The position numbers and the translations under genes are program-made. The notes under the pieces are model-generated. The model saw only the letters and a program-made list of their open reading frames with translations, did no database searches and was not told the DNA's origin. 64,000 nt of DNA, from the NCBI RefSeq assembly GCF_000246855.1, contig NC_016609.1, forward strand, positions 3,286,001-3,350,000, given 5' to 3'. Source of the stretch: Niastella koreensis GR20-10. GTDB taxonomy: Bacteria > Bacteroidota > Bacteroidia > Chitinophagales > Chitinophagaceae. Each line of letters opens with the position of its first letter. The first letter of the stretch is position 1. Positions 42,569 through 51,665 of this stretch are shown here, in pieces.

Positions 42569-44926
42569 TTACTTACCAACTTTCAACTCAACCTTTTGAA
42601 CGTCGGCAGAACTGCGTCCTACCATACATTCAAAAATGCCATCTTCTACACCGTAATGCATTCCGGCATTCCAGAAGGCGAGTTTGCTGGCATCAATGGT
42701 AAAGGAAACCTTTTTTGTTTGTCCGGGTTCGAGCGTAATGCGGGTAAAATCTTTCAATTCTTTTACCGGCCGTGTTACGCTGCTTACTTTTTGATGAATG
42801 TATAATTGCACAATTTCATCCCCTTTCCTGTTTCCGGTATTGGTAACCTCTACCTCCACCGTTCCATACACTTTTTCAGTTGGCGTGGATGCGCCGCCCG
42901 TTTTAGGCATGTCTGCAGCCAGCAATACCTGTGGTTTTGAATAATTAAAGGTGGTATAGCTTAAGCCATAACCAAATGGGAACAGCGGCGATTTTGTTTC
43001 TGTTACATAGTCGAAATATTGTGCACTGGGTTTGTGATTGTAATAAACAGGTACCTGTCCGGTTGAACGCGGATAGGTAATGGTTATTTTTCCCGATGGG
43101 TTAACATCGCCAAACAAAATATTGGCGAAGGCATTGCCGGCTTCTTCGCCCATAAACCAGCCATCTACCATAGCAGGCACCAGCTGTGCAACGGCGGGAA
43201 TGGCCAGCGGACGGCCATGCGTTAAATAAACAATCATTGGTTTACCGGTACCTGCAATGGCTTTTACCAGGTCTTCCTGCTGACTTTGCAACCGAAGATC
43301 GGGCATATCGCCAAAGTGATTAGGGCCCCAGGCTTCGCGCGATAATTGTTCATTTTCACCTATAGCCAGCACTATCACATCAGCCTGTTGGGCTGTTTTA
43401 ACAGCCTCCTCAATCAATTGTGCATTTTCGGCGGGGGAAGGGAAAATGATGGTATCGATGTACTGATAATTGTTCTGGCTTATGGTATCGCCATTGGTGG
43501 TAATGCGGCAGCCTTTTGCATAAAGCACCTCGGCACTACCCTGCACTTTATTTTTTATTCCTTCCAGCAAGGAAACATTCTTTGATGGAAGACCGGAATA
43601 ATCACCCAGGTAATTGGTGGCGGCCATGGGACCAATCACTGCTATTTTTTTATACTGATCTTTTTTAAGCGGTAACAGGTTGTTCGTATTCTTCAGCAGG
43701 ACCATCGACTCTTCGGCAATTTTCAAAGCCAGCGCACGTCCTTCGGTACCGGCGGCATTTTGTTTTGCCTTTTCCAGATCAATGGGTTGTTGCTCATCGA
43801 AAAGGCCCAGTTTGAATTTTAATTCGAGTATCCGGGCCACAGCGCTGTCCAGCGCTTTGGTGCTGAGTTTGTTTTCTTTTACCAGTTCGCCCAGGTGGCG
43901 GTAGTTAACGCCATAAGGCAGATCGGAAGTTACCCCGGCATTGAACGACATCAATGCGGCTGCCTTTTGATCGGTGGCTACAAAATGTTTATTCCATAAC
44001 TGATCTATCCCAAACCAATCGCTCACCACTACTCCATTATAATTCCACTCTTTTCGCAACACCTCTTTCAGCAACCATTTATTGGCATGGGAAGGAACGC
44101 CGTCAATTTCATTATATGAAGCCATGATACCGGCGGGATTGGCGTTTTTTATGCAAAGGCGAAAAGGTTCCATATGCGCTTCGCGAATAACACGTAATGA
44201 ATAGTTGGCGGGCCCCTGGTTATCGCCACCCTCTGACTGGCCGTGCCCTGAAAAGTGTTTCAGCGTGGCAGCCACATGATTAACCGCAATACTGCCATTA
44301 TTACTACCCTGAAAACCCCTTACAATAGCGCTGCCAAGCGTTCCGCATAAATATGGGTCTTCGCCCAGCGTTTCCCCGGTTCTGCCCCAACGCGGGTCGC
44401 GACAAACATCTACCACCGGCGCCAGCACCAGGCTGGTTCCGCGTACCCGGGCCTGTTTGGCCGCATGCGTATATATTTTTTCAAGCAGTTCAGGATCCCA
44501 GGAACAGGCTAAACCAATGCCATGCGGAAATACATCCACCTCGCGTTGAACCAGGCCATGATGCGCTTCATCAATAAAAATAATGGGAATACCCAGCCGG
44601 GTTTTGTGTACCAGGTAATCCTGCAGCCGGTTACGGGCGGCAATCGTTACCTCCATGGTTTCATCAAAAGCGGGATTAATCATCCCCATGCCGTTTTTAT
44701 ACAGGGAATCGAGTTTAGCCGGATTGTTGAACAATTTATCATCCAGTTTTGGCCGGCCGGCATGCATGGTTTGCAACTGGGCCACTTTTTCTTCCAGCGT
44801 CATGCGCGAAAGCAGGTCACTCACCCGTTTGGCAATGGGTTGTTTGGCGTCTTTATAAGCAGGTTGTTGAGCAAATGAAAAGCTTACACAACAAATAAAG
44901 GAACAGACAAGCGTAGCAAATTTCAT
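42569..44926 (-). CDS. bglX: GH3 family beta-glucosidase/beta-xylosidase (BglX-like)
   Basis: This 785-residue exported enzyme has a signal peptide (1-19). It shows the GH3 N-terminal barrel (GRTGETLGEDPYL, KHFSGHGQSEGG, nucleophile Asp303 in VVVSDWFG), the alpha/beta sandwich (LAIGENEQLSREAWG) and a C-terminal fibronectin-III-like domain from about residue 690. Length and domain order fit periplasmic BglX. The family cleaves terminal beta-linked glucose or xylose. It is transcribed alone with its own terminator. A link to the xylan locus 27 kb away is possible but not shown. Confidence 0.92.
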   Translation of the reverse strand: MKFATLVCSFICCVSFSFAQQPAYKDAKQPIAKRVSDLLSRMTLEEKVAQLQTMHAGRPKLDDKLFNNPAKLDSLYKNGMGMINPAFDETMEVTIAARNRLQDYLVHKTRLGIPIIFIDEAHHGLVQREVDVFPHGIGLACSWDPELLEKIYTHAAKQARVRGTSLVLAPVVDVCRDPRWGRTGETLGEDPYLCGTLGSAIVRGFQGSNNGSIAVNHVAATLKHFSGHGQSEGGDNQGPANYSLRVIREAHMEPFRLCIKNANPAGIMASYNEIDGVPSHANKWLLKEVLRKEWNYNGVVVSDWFGIDQLWNKHFVATDQKAAALMSFNAGVTSDLPYGVNYRHLGELVKENKLSTKALDSAVARILELKFKLGLFDEQQPIDLEKAKQNAAGTEGRALALKIAEESMVLLKNTNNLLPLKKDQYKKIAVIGPMAATNYLGDYSGLPSKNVSLLEGIKNKVQGSAEVLYAKGCRITTNGDTISQNNYQYIDTIIFPSPAENAQLIEEAVKTAQQADVIVLAIGENEQLSREAWGPNHFGDMPDLRLQSQQEDLVKAIAGTGKPMIVYLTHGRPLAIPAVAQLVPAMVDGWFMGEEAGNAFANILFGDVNPSGKITITYPRSTGQVPVYYNHKPSAQYFDYVTETKSPLFPFGYGLSYTTFNYSKPQVLLAADMPKTGGASTPTEKVYGTVEVEVTNTGNRKGDEIVQLYIHQKVSSVTRPVKELKDFTRITLEPGQTKKVSFTIDASKLAFWNAGMHYGVEDGIFECMVGRSSADVQKVELKVGK

Positions 44927-45350
44927 ATTAACAGTTGATTTTGGATAAATAAGTGTTCGTGCCTCCCGACTGAAGTCGGGCCGGAACGTATGGGTACTCT
45001 ATGAAATTTGGTTGGGAATTGCGTAGAAGGCGCTCAAGTTAGCAAAAAAAAGATTAGACCGGAAACCGGTGGTCATATGTGGATTTCCTGATTTTGAACG
45101 AATTGATTGCTTTATTGTTAATAATATGCCTCTGTTTGATGCCTGAAATTCATTAAAATATCCGGTTTTTAGCCCGCTTCCTTTGCAAATTTTTTAATGA
45201 TAGGGTAACATTCGGCGGTTTGTTCAACAGATATAGGGCAGAATTTGATATTTTTTCATTTTTAACTCCACTATTAGAAAAAATACAGCTAAAGCCCTTA
45301 TAATCTGACTATATTTTAAGAATTTTGCAACTTGATTTAAATTATATAAA
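44927..45350. other. 424-bp divergent intergenic region (GH3 / leuC)
   Basis: No gene was seen. It holds the palindrome CCCGACTGAAGTCGGG at 44965-44980. On the minus strand there is a TAATCTTTTTTTTGC word (about 45043-45057) that may belong to the GH3 promoter. On the plus strand the word GAATTTTG (45320-45327) is one mismatch from TAnnTTTG, 24 bp before leuC. No leader peptide or riboswitch was recognised. Confidence 0.5.
44965..44980. repeat. CCCGACTGAAGTCGGG palindrome
   Basis: This is a perfect 7-bp stem with a GA loop. The core CCCGAC/GTCGGG is shared with the palindrome found inside the FG-GAP gene at 35990-36011. Confidence 0.6.
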
Positions 45351-46754
45351 ATGAGCAAAACCCCCGCTGCATTATTCGACAAAGTATGGGATTCGCATGT
45401 GGTCAGGCATATAGAAGATGGCCCCGATGTGTTGTTTATTGACCGGCATTTTATTCATGAGGTAACCAGCCCGGTTGCGTTTTTGGGCCTGGAAAGCCGG
45501 GGATTGAAAGTGATGTTCCCCGAAAAAACCTTCGCTACCGCCGATCATAATACCCCCACCATTAACCAGCATTTGCCGGTACAGGACCCCCTGAGTGCCA
45601 ACCAGCTGAAAGCCCTGGAAAGCAACTCGGCCAAATATGGTATTTCACACTGGGGACTGGGCAATCCTAAAAATGGGATCGTGCACGTTGTGGGTCCCGA
45701 AAACGGTATTACCCTGCCCGGGATGACCATCGTTTGTGGTGATTCGCATACTTCTACCCATGGTGCTTTTGGCGCTATTGCATTTGGTATTGGTACTTCT
45801 GAAGTTGAGATGGTACTGAGCAGCCAGTGTATTATGCAGCCCCGCCCCAAAAAAATGCGCATCAAAGTAAACGGCAAACTGGGTAAAGGCATTGTGCCCA
45901 AAGATGTGGTGTTATACATCATTTCAAAGCTCACTGCTGCCGGCGCTACCGGTTATTTTGTTGAATTTGCCGGTGATGTTTTTGAGAACATGACCATGGA
46001 AGGCCGCATGACCGTGTGTAACATGAGTATTGAAATGGGCGCCCGTGGCGGAATGGTTGCCCCGGACGAAACCACTTTCAACTATATTAAAGGCCGTGAG
46101 AAAGCCCCCAAAGGCGAAGCCTGGGATAAAGCGCTGGCCTACTGGAAAACGCTGAAAACCGAAGAAGGCGCTTTTTTCGATAAAGAATACGAATTTGATG
46201 CCGCTGATATTGAACCCATGATCACCTATGGTACCAACCCGGGTATGGGTATCGGCATTACCAAACATATTCCTTCTGCCGCGCAAATTGGCAGCAGCAA
46301 ATCCACCTACGATAAGTCGTTAGCATATATGGATTTCCATGAAGATGACAACATGATCGGCAAAAAGATCGATTACGTGTTCATTGGTAGCTGTACCAAT
46401 GGCCGCATCGAGGATTTCCGGGCTTTTGCATCGGTTATCAAAGGCCGTAAAAAAGCAGATCATGTAACTGCATGGATAGTTCCCGGTTCGCACATTGTTG
46501 AACAGCAGATCAAGGATGAAGGCATCCTGGATATTTTGCTGGCAGCAGGTTTTCAATTACGTCAACCCGGTTGTTCAGCCTGTCTGGCAATGAACGACGA
46601 CAAGATCCCCGCCGGTAAGTATGCAGTAAGCACCAGCAACCGCAACTTTGAAGGCCGTCAGGGTCCTGGCGCCAGAACATTGTTGGCCAGTCCGCTGGTA
46701 GCAGCTGCGGCAGCGGTTACAGGTTTTGTTACTGACCCCCGTGAGTTCATCTAA
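45351..46754 (+). CDS. leuC: 3-isopropylmalate dehydratase large subunit
   Basis: This 467-residue aconitase-family protein contains the [4Fe-4S] cysteine motifs GSCTNGR and PGCSACLA, plus the substrate-loop segment [24 protein letters not shown]. With LeuD it isomerises 2-isopropylmalate to 3-isopropylmalate in leucine synthesis. Length is normal for bacterial LeuC. It is the first gene of the leu operon; leuD follows after 116 bp, with a GTTACAGG-type palindrome in the gap. Confidence 0.97.
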   Translation: MSKTPAALFDKVWDSHVVRHIEDGPDVLFIDRHFIHEVTSPVAFLGLESRGLKVMFPEKTFATADHNTPTINQHLPVQDPLSANQLKALESNSAKYGISHWGLGNPKNGIVHVVGPENGITLPGMTIVCGDSHTSTHGAFGAIAFGIGTSEVEMVLSSQCIMQPRPKKMRIKVNGKLGKGIVPKDVVLYIISKLTAAGATGYFVEFAGDVFENMTMEGRMTVCNMSIEMGARGGMVAPDETTFNYIKGREKAPKGEAWDKALAYWKTLKTEEGAFFDKEYEFDAADIEPMITYGTNPGMGIGITKHIPSAAQIGSSKSTYDKSLAYMDFHEDDNMIGKKIDYVFIGSCTNGRIEDFRAFASVIKGRKKADHVTAWIVPGSHIVEQQIKDEGILDILLAAGFQLRQPGCSACLAMNDDKIPAGKYAVSTSNRNFEGRQGPGARTLLASPLVAAAAAVTGFVTDPREFI

Positions 46755-46763
46755 ATGTTTCAG

Positions 46764-46825
46764 GTTACAAGTTTCAAGTTACAGGGGAATACATGATTTT
46801 AAACCCTGAACCTGCAACCTGTAAC
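46764..46825. repeat. Palindromic intergenic repeat, GTTACAGG family, copy 4
   Basis: The left arm (46764-46786) and the right arm (46804-46825) pair well. Words are GTTACAAG, TTTCAAG, TTACAGGG against CCCTGAACC, TGCAACC, TGTAAC. It sits between leuC and leuD inside an operon. Confidence 0.75.
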
Positions 46826-46870
46826 AACATAAGAAAACACAAGAATCACACTACAAACGCAATCACACTA

Positions 46871-47467
46871 ATGGCATACGATAAGTTCACAGTATTAAAG
46901 AGCACAGCGGTACCTATGCCAATCGAAAACGTAGATACCGACCAGATCATTCCGGCCCGTTTTTTAAAGGCTACCGAGCGCAAGGGATTTGGTGATAACC
47001 TGTTCCGCGACTGGCGTTTTGAAAATGACGGCACCCCGAAAAAAGATTTCGTGCTGAACAACCCCATTTACACCGGTAAAATACTGGTAGGTGGTAAAAA
47101 CTTCGGAAGCGGCAGCAGCCGCGAGCACGCTGCCTGGGCCATTTACGATTATGGTTTCCGTTGCGTGGTGAGCAGCTTTTTTGCCGACATTTTCAAGAAC
47201 AACTCTTTAAACATCGGCATCTTACCCGTACAGGTAAGTGAAGCATTCCTTGATAAGATATTCAAAGCTATTGAAGCCAATCCCAAAACCGAACTGGAAG
47301 TAAACCTTCCCGAACAAAAGATCACGATTGTAGGTGATGGGGCCTCTGAGTTATTTGAGATCAATGGCTATAAGAAGCACAATATGACAAATGGCTTCGA
47401 TGATATCGATTTCCTGCAAAGCCTGAAATCCGACATCAAGACATTCTCGGAAAAAAGTATCTATTAG
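46871..47467 (+). CDS. leuD: 3-isopropylmalate dehydratase small subunit
   Basis: From the ATG at 46871 the protein has 198 residues, a normal LeuD length; a longer open frame upstream runs through the palindromic repeat and was not used. Motifs NVDTDQIIPARFLK and GKNFGSGSSREHAAWAI are diagnostic. It forms the heterodimer with LeuC. It is followed by a 102-bp gap holding an A/T-rich palindrome, then the LeuA/CimA-type gene. Confidence 0.96.
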   Translation: MAYDKFTVLKSTAVPMPIENVDTDQIIPARFLKATERKGFGDNLFRDWRFENDGTPKKDFVLNNPIYTGKILVGGKNFGSGSSREHAAWAIYDYGFRCVVSSFFADIFKNNSLNIGILPVQVSEAFLDKIFKAIEANPKTELEVNLPEQKITIVGDGASELFEINGYKKHNMTNGFDDIDFLQSLKSDIKTFSEKSIY

Positions 47468-47567
47468 AATAAATTAAAAATTAAAAATGAGGAATAAGAA
47501 ATGAAAGAGTGAACACGCCTGTATTTACTTTTTCATTTCTCATTTTTAATTTCTCATTTCTCATTTA
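47468..47567. repeat. A/T-rich palindrome between leuD and the synthase gene
   Basis: AATTAAAAATGAG (47479-47491) and CTCATTTTTAATT (47539-47551) are perfect 13-bp complements, with further ATGAG/CTCAT words on both sides. The right side ends directly at the next ATG. Confidence 0.65.
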
Positions 47568-47569
47568 CT

Positions 47570-49093
47570 ATGCCTGGTGACCAGCGACACATAGAGATCA
47601 TGGATACCACACTCCGCGATGGTGAACAAACCAGCGGCGTGTCGTTCTCCCCCACCGAAAAGCTAACGATTGCCCAGCTATTATTAACAGAGGTAAAAGT
47701 AGACCGTATTGAGATCGCTTCCGCCCGCGTAAGCGAAGGCGAATTTGAAGCGGTAAAAGCCATTACCAAATGGGCAAAAGCCAATGGCTTTTTGAACCAG
47801 GTAGAGGTGCTCACCTTTGTTGACGGCGATGTATCTATACAATGGATGCAACAGGCCGGTGCCAAAGTAATGAACCTGCTTACCAAGGGCTCGTTGAACC
47901 ACCTCACCCACCAGTTAAAGAAAAAGCCTGAGCAACACTTTGCAGAAATAGCAGAAGTGGTAAAGCTGGCCAGGAAAAAAGGAATTGAAGTAAATGTATA
48001 TCTCGAAGACTGGAGCAATGGCATGCGCCATTCACAAGAGTATGTGTTCCAGTACCTCGACTTTCTGCAAAAGCTACCGGTAAAACGCGTCATGCTGCCC
48101 GATACCCTGGGCATACTCACCCCGTCGGAATCGTTCGAGTACATTGCTGCTATTGTACAACGCTATCCCGGTACGCATTTCGATTTTCACGCACATAATG
48201 ATTATGACCTGGGCACAGCCAATGTGCTGGAAGGCGTAAAAGCCGGCGCCCATGGAATACACCTCACCATCAATGGAATGGGCGAAAGAGCAGGTAATGC
48301 TCCCCTTGCCAGCGCCATTGCGGTGTTGAATGATTTTATGCCCGAAGTAAAAACTTCGGTGGTGGAAGCCTCCTTATACCGCGTTAGTAAGCTGGTGGAA
48401 ACCTTTTCGGGTTTTCGCATCCCAGTGAACAAACCGGTAGTAGGCGAAAACGTATTCACGCAAACAGCAGGCATCCATGCCGATGGCGACAAGAAGAACA
48501 AATTGTACTTCAGCGATCTGATGCCTGAACGTTTTGGCCGTACCCGAAAATATGCACTGGGCAAAACCAGCGGCAAGGCCAATATTGAAAACAACTTGGC
48601 GCAACTGGGTATTCAGTTAAGTGAACCCGACCTGAAAAAAGTTACCCAGCGTATTATTGAGCTGGGCGACAAAAAGGAAGTAGTTACCCAGGCCGATCTG
48701 CCGTACATCATTTCCGATGTGATCGACAGCAAAAACATTGAAGAAAAAGTACTGATCGAGAATTATGTGCTTACCCATTCAAAAAATCTCCGTCCTTCGG
48801 TAACGCTGGAAATCTCTATCAATGGCGAATTATATGAAGAGCATGCGCAAGGCGATGGCCAATATGATGCCTTTGTAAATGCGTTGAAGAAGGTGTATAA
48901 AAAAATGAAAAAAGACCTGCCTGTGTTAACGGATTATGCAGTACGCATACCACCCGGCGGCAAAAGCGATGCCTTGTGCGAAACCGTTATCACCTGGAAT
49001 AATAATGGCAAGGAATTTAAAACCCGCGGACTGGATAGTGACCAAACCGTGGCGGCTATCAAGGCTACACAGAAGATGTTGAATTTGATATAG
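47570..49093 (+). CDS. 2-isopropylmalate synthase / citramalate synthase family enzyme
   Basis: This 507-residue enzyme has the HMGL-like barrel: catalytic opening MDTTLRDGEQTSG, metal-binding DFHAHNDYDLG, then GERAGNAPL. A C-terminal LeuA-dimer regulatory domain begins at about residue 370. Family members condense acetyl-CoA with 2-oxoisovalerate (LeuA) or with pyruvate (CimA), and Bacteroidota often have both. The sequence alone does not settle which. Place between leuCD and leuB supports a role in leucine or isoleucine supply. It is followed by the repeat-bracketed four-helix-bundle gene and then leuB. Confidence 0.88.
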   Translation: MPGDQRHIEIMDTTLRDGEQTSGVSFSPTEKLTIAQLLLTEVKVDRIEIASARVSEGEFEAVKAITKWAKANGFLNQVEVLTFVDGDVSIQWMQQAGAKVMNLLTKGSLNHLTHQLKKKPEQHFAEIAEVVKLARKKGIEVNVYLEDWSNGMRHSQEYVFQYLDFLQKLPVKRVMLPDTLGILTPSESFEYIAAIVQRYPGTHFDFHAHNDYDLGTANVLEGVKAGAHGIHLTINGMGERAGNAPLASAIAVLNDFMPEVKTSVVEASLYRVSKLVETFSGFRIPVNKPVVGENVFTQTAGIHADGDKKNKLYFSDLMPERFGRTRKYALGKTSGKANIENNLAQLGIQLSEPDLKKVTQRIIELGDKKEVVTQADLPYIISDVIDSKNIEEKVLIENYVLTHSKNLRPSVTLEISINGELYEEHAQGDGQYDAFVNALKKVYKKMKKDLPVLTDYAVRIPPGGKSDALCETVITWNNNGKEFKTRGLDSDQTVAAIKATQKMLNLI

Positions 49094-49096
49094 AGA

Positions 49097-49629
49097 AGGC
49101 AACGAGGCATCAAGGCAACAAGGCAACGAGGGGGAATACAATATAAGAGGTTTGCGAGTTGAGTTAATTATTTAACTAAAACTTGCAGCAAAAATGTCAA
49201 CCATTAAATCTTTTCGTCACCTGATTGTATGGCAAAAATCCATGAACCTGGTCACTGAAATTTATAAGACTACAAGATCTTTTCCATCTGAAGAATTATA
49301 TGCATTAACAAGCCAATTACGACGTTGTGCCGTATCAATTCCCAGCAACATTGCGGAAGGCTATGGTAGAAGTTCAACATTGGATTATAAACGTTTTCTC
49401 AGAATAGCAGTTGGTTCTATATATGAATTGCAAACGCAGATTGAGATTGCCTCAAATTTGAAATATCTTTCATCAGAGTCGTTTGGCAATCTAAGTAGTA
49501 CCGCAAAAGAAATTGAACTTATGCTCTTTTCTTTGATAAATAAATTGATTAACTAAAAAGGCTATTAGTTAATAAGGCCTGACGACGGTACTGTACTCGT
49601 TGCCTCGTTGCCTTGTTGCCTAGACGCCT
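49097..49629. mobile_element. Four-helix-bundle gene bracketed by inverted GGCAACGAG repeats
   Basis: Inverted repeats of 26 bp at 49106-49131 and 49603-49628 match at 24 of 26 positions. Both consist of the words GGCAACAA and GGCAACGAG, and further copies of the word continue at 49098-49105 and 49593-49602. They enclose only the four-helix-bundle gene. The unit sits inside the leu operon between the synthase gene and leuB, all in the same direction. No transposase is present, and target-site duplication was not recognised. That this is a mobile or domesticated cassette is inference. Confidence 0.5.
49194..49556 (+). CDS. Four-helix-bundle protein (S23/IVS-type family)
   Basis: This 120-residue all-helical protein carries the family signature QLRRCAVSIPSNIAEGYGR (41-59), preceded by FRHLIVWQKSMNLVTEIYK and followed by FLRIAVGSIYELQTQIEIA. 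The family was first seen encoded in 23S rRNA intervening sequences and is related in fold to the Avd accessory protein of diversity-generating retroelements (established knowledge). Most chromosomal copies have no known function. No rRNA, reverse transcriptase or variable-repeat gene is near. The gene lies between inverted repeats within the leu operon. Confidence 0.9.
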   Translation: MSTIKSFRHLIVWQKSMNLVTEIYKTTRSFPSEELYALTSQLRRCAVSIPSNIAEGYGRSSTLDYKRFLRIAVGSIYELQTQIEIASNLKYLSSESFGNLSSTAKEIELMLFSLINKLIN

Positions 49630-49641
49630 AAAATTTAAAGC

Positions 49642-50715
49642 ATGGCAAGCAAGCACATACTCATCGTTCCTGGCGACGGCATTGGCCAGGAAGTAACTGC
49701 AGTTGGTAAAAAAGTGTTAGATAAGATCGCTGCAAAATTCGGACACACCTTTACATACGACGAAGCATTGATAGGCCATGTGGCCATTGAGGCAACCGGC
49801 AATCCCCTGCCCGATGAATCACTGGAAAAAATGCGCAAATCGGACGCCGTGTTGTTTGGCGCAGTAGGCCACCCCAAATACGACAACGACCCATCTGCCA
49901 AAGTACGTCCTGAGCAGGGTTTGTTGAAAATGCGTAAAGAACTTGGATTGTATGCCAACTTACGTCCAATTAAATTATTCGATGAGTTGTTGGGCGCTTC
50001 CAGCATTAAACCCGAGATCTTAAAAGGTGCTGATATCCTTTTCTTCCGGGAGCTGACGGGTGATATTTATTTTGGGGAGAAAGGCAGAAAGAACAATGGC
50101 GATACTGCTTATGATATTGCTGAATACAGCCGTTTTGAAGTAGAGCGTATTGCCCGCAAAGCATTTGAGGCAGCCCGCACCAGAAGAAAAAAACTGTGCT
50201 CTGTAGATAAAGCCAACGTAATTGAAACAAGCCGGTTGTGGCGTGAAGTGGTACAAAAAATAGCCAAAGAGTATCCCGATGTAGAAGTAGAACATCAGTT
50301 TGTTGATGCTACGGCTATGTTATTGATAAAAGATCCCCGCCGTTTTGATGTGGTGGTAACTGCCAACCTGTTTGGCGACATCCTTACCGATGAAGCATCA
50401 CAGATTGCCGGTTCAATGGGTATGCTGGCCTCCGCCTCTGTAGGTGATGGCACCGGCGTATACGAGCCCATTCACGGTTCAGCACATGACATCACTGGTA
50501 AAGGCGTAGCCAATCCGCTGGCGTCTATTTTATCAGCTGCCCTGCTGCTGGATATTTCATTTGGCATGAAAGCCGAATCAGAAGCGGTTATCAGTGCTGT
50601 TGATAAAGTATTGAAAGCTGGTTTCCGCACCCGGGATATTGCCGATGCGCAAACACCTGCAGATAAAATATTAGGTACAGACGCCATTGGCGCTGAAGTG
50701 CTGAAGCATCTGTAA
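49642..50715 (+). CDS. leuB: 3-isopropylmalate dehydrogenase
   Basis: This 357-residue enzyme shows the IDH/IMDH family motifs ILIVPGDGIGQEV, FFRELTGDIYFGE, TANLFGDILTDEASQIAGSMG and EPIHGSAHDITGKGVANP. It oxidises 3-isopropylmalate to 2-oxoisocaproate with NAD+. It closes the leucine operon and is followed by a strong terminator. It begins only 13 bp after the right inverted repeat of the four-helix-bundle unit. Confidence 0.97.
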   Translation: MASKHILIVPGDGIGQEVTAVGKKVLDKIAAKFGHTFTYDEALIGHVAIEATGNPLPDESLEKMRKSDAVLFGAVGHPKYDNDPSAKVRPEQGLLKMRKELGLYANLRPIKLFDELLGASSIKPEILKGADILFFRELTGDIYFGEKGRKNNGDTAYDIAEYSRFEVERIARKAFEAARTRRKKLCSVDKANVIETSRLWREVVQKIAKEYPDVEVEHQFVDATAMLLIKDPRRFDVVVTANLFGDILTDEASQIAGSMGMLASASVGDGTGVYEPIHGSAHDITGKGVANPLASILSAALLLDISFGMKAESEAVISAVDKVLKAGFRTRDIADAQTPADKILGTDAIGAEVLKHL

Positions 50716-50736
50716 TTAAGATAATACCTTTTGTTG

Positions 50737-50770
50737 AAAGTGGACTTCCGGCAAGGAGTCCACTTTTTTT
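50737..50770 (+). terminator. Terminator of the leucine operon
   Basis: Perfect 10-bp stem AAAGTGGACT / AGTCCACTTT (50737-50746 with 50757-50766) followed by a T-run to 50770. Confidence 0.88.
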
Positions 50771-50879
50771 ATGCCTGCTATGTATTGCCAAAAAAGCTAA
50801 TTGATGTGTTAGAATGAGATAATTGCGTAAATTATATCTCTTTAATTTAGGTATTCCTTTACCACCGTTAATATGCCAT

Positions 50880-51665
50880 ATGAAGCAATTAAAAAAACGA
50901 CTGCAACAGGGCGCTACCCTGCATGGCTGCTGGTTGAATTTAGGCAGTACCGTAACCACAGAGATTGTGGGCCTGGCCGGATACGACTGGGTGCTGATAG
51001 ACCTTGAGCATGGCGCGGGCAGCGAAAAGGATGTATATCAACAGCTGCAGGCGCTGGAGCACACACCAGCCGCCGCCATTGTACGGATTGAAAGCACGCA
51101 GCGGCAGCGGATCCATCGCATACTCGATATGGGCGCCGAAGGTATTATGTGTCCCCGCATAACCAGTGCCGCCGAAGCTGCTGCTGTAGCCAGCGGATTA
51201 CATTATCCCCCCGATGGCACCCGGGGTGTTGCCAAAATGGTCCGGGCTTCCTCATTCGGACAAAATTTTCAAAACTACTATCAGCAGGCAAAAGAAAATA
51301 TATTGGGCATTGTTCAGATAGAAACCCTCGAGGTGCTGGACCACCTCGATGAAATTGCGGGTATCGATGGAATCGATGTGTTGTTTATCGGACCGGCCGA
51401 TTTAACCATGTCCCTGGGCATCTTTGGCCAGTTCGATCATCCATTGTATGTGGATGCGGTAAAGGCAACGGTAAATGCCGCTGAAAAAGCAGGCAAGGCC
51501 ACAGGCATTTTATTCGCTAATCCGGATGAATACACCCGTTATAGCAATATGGGCATCCGCCTGATCGCCTGCGGAGCCGATGCTACTTTTGTTGCTAATG
51601 GCGCCCGCAATTTGGCCCATACCTTACAAACCTTCCGGAGTTCGGGTAAATCAGGCCAGTCATGA
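50880..51665 (+). CDS. HpcH/HpaI aldolase (5-keto-4-deoxy-glucarate aldolase type)
   Basis: From ATG 50880 the protein has 261 residues. The class-II pyruvate aldolase motifs are visible: DLEHG with His44, VRI with Arg69, MGAEGIMCPRI, then VQIETLEVLDHLDEI with the metal-binding Glu and LFIGPADLTMS with Asp. Members include GarL, which splits 5-keto-4-deoxy-D-glucarate into pyruvate and tartronate semialdehyde. The next genes are a GntP permease (4-bp overlap), a GarR-type reductase and GudD, so the GarL role is well supported by context. Confidence 0.88.
   Translation: MKQLKKRLQQGATLHGCWLNLGSTVTTEIVGLAGYDWVLIDLEHGAGSEKDVYQQLQALEHTPAAAIVRIESTQRQRIHRILDMGAEGIMCPRITSAAEAAAVASGLHYPPDGTRGVAKMVRASSFGQNFQNYYQQAKENILGIVQIETLEVLDHLDEIAGIDGIDVLFIGPADLTMSLGIFGQFDHPLYVDAVKATVNAAEKAGKATGILFANPDEYTRYSNMGIRLIACGADATFVANGARNLAHTLQTFRSSGKSGQS

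Noticed and set aside
45000-45350. Leucine leader peptide or T-box upstream of leuC
   Set aside because: No leucine-rich short frame followed by alternative hairpins and no T-box core were seen.
49097-49629. Four-helix-bundle gene considered as part of a diversity-generating retroelement
   Set aside because: No reverse transcriptase, template repeat or variable repeat is visible. Only the accessory-protein-like fold is shared.
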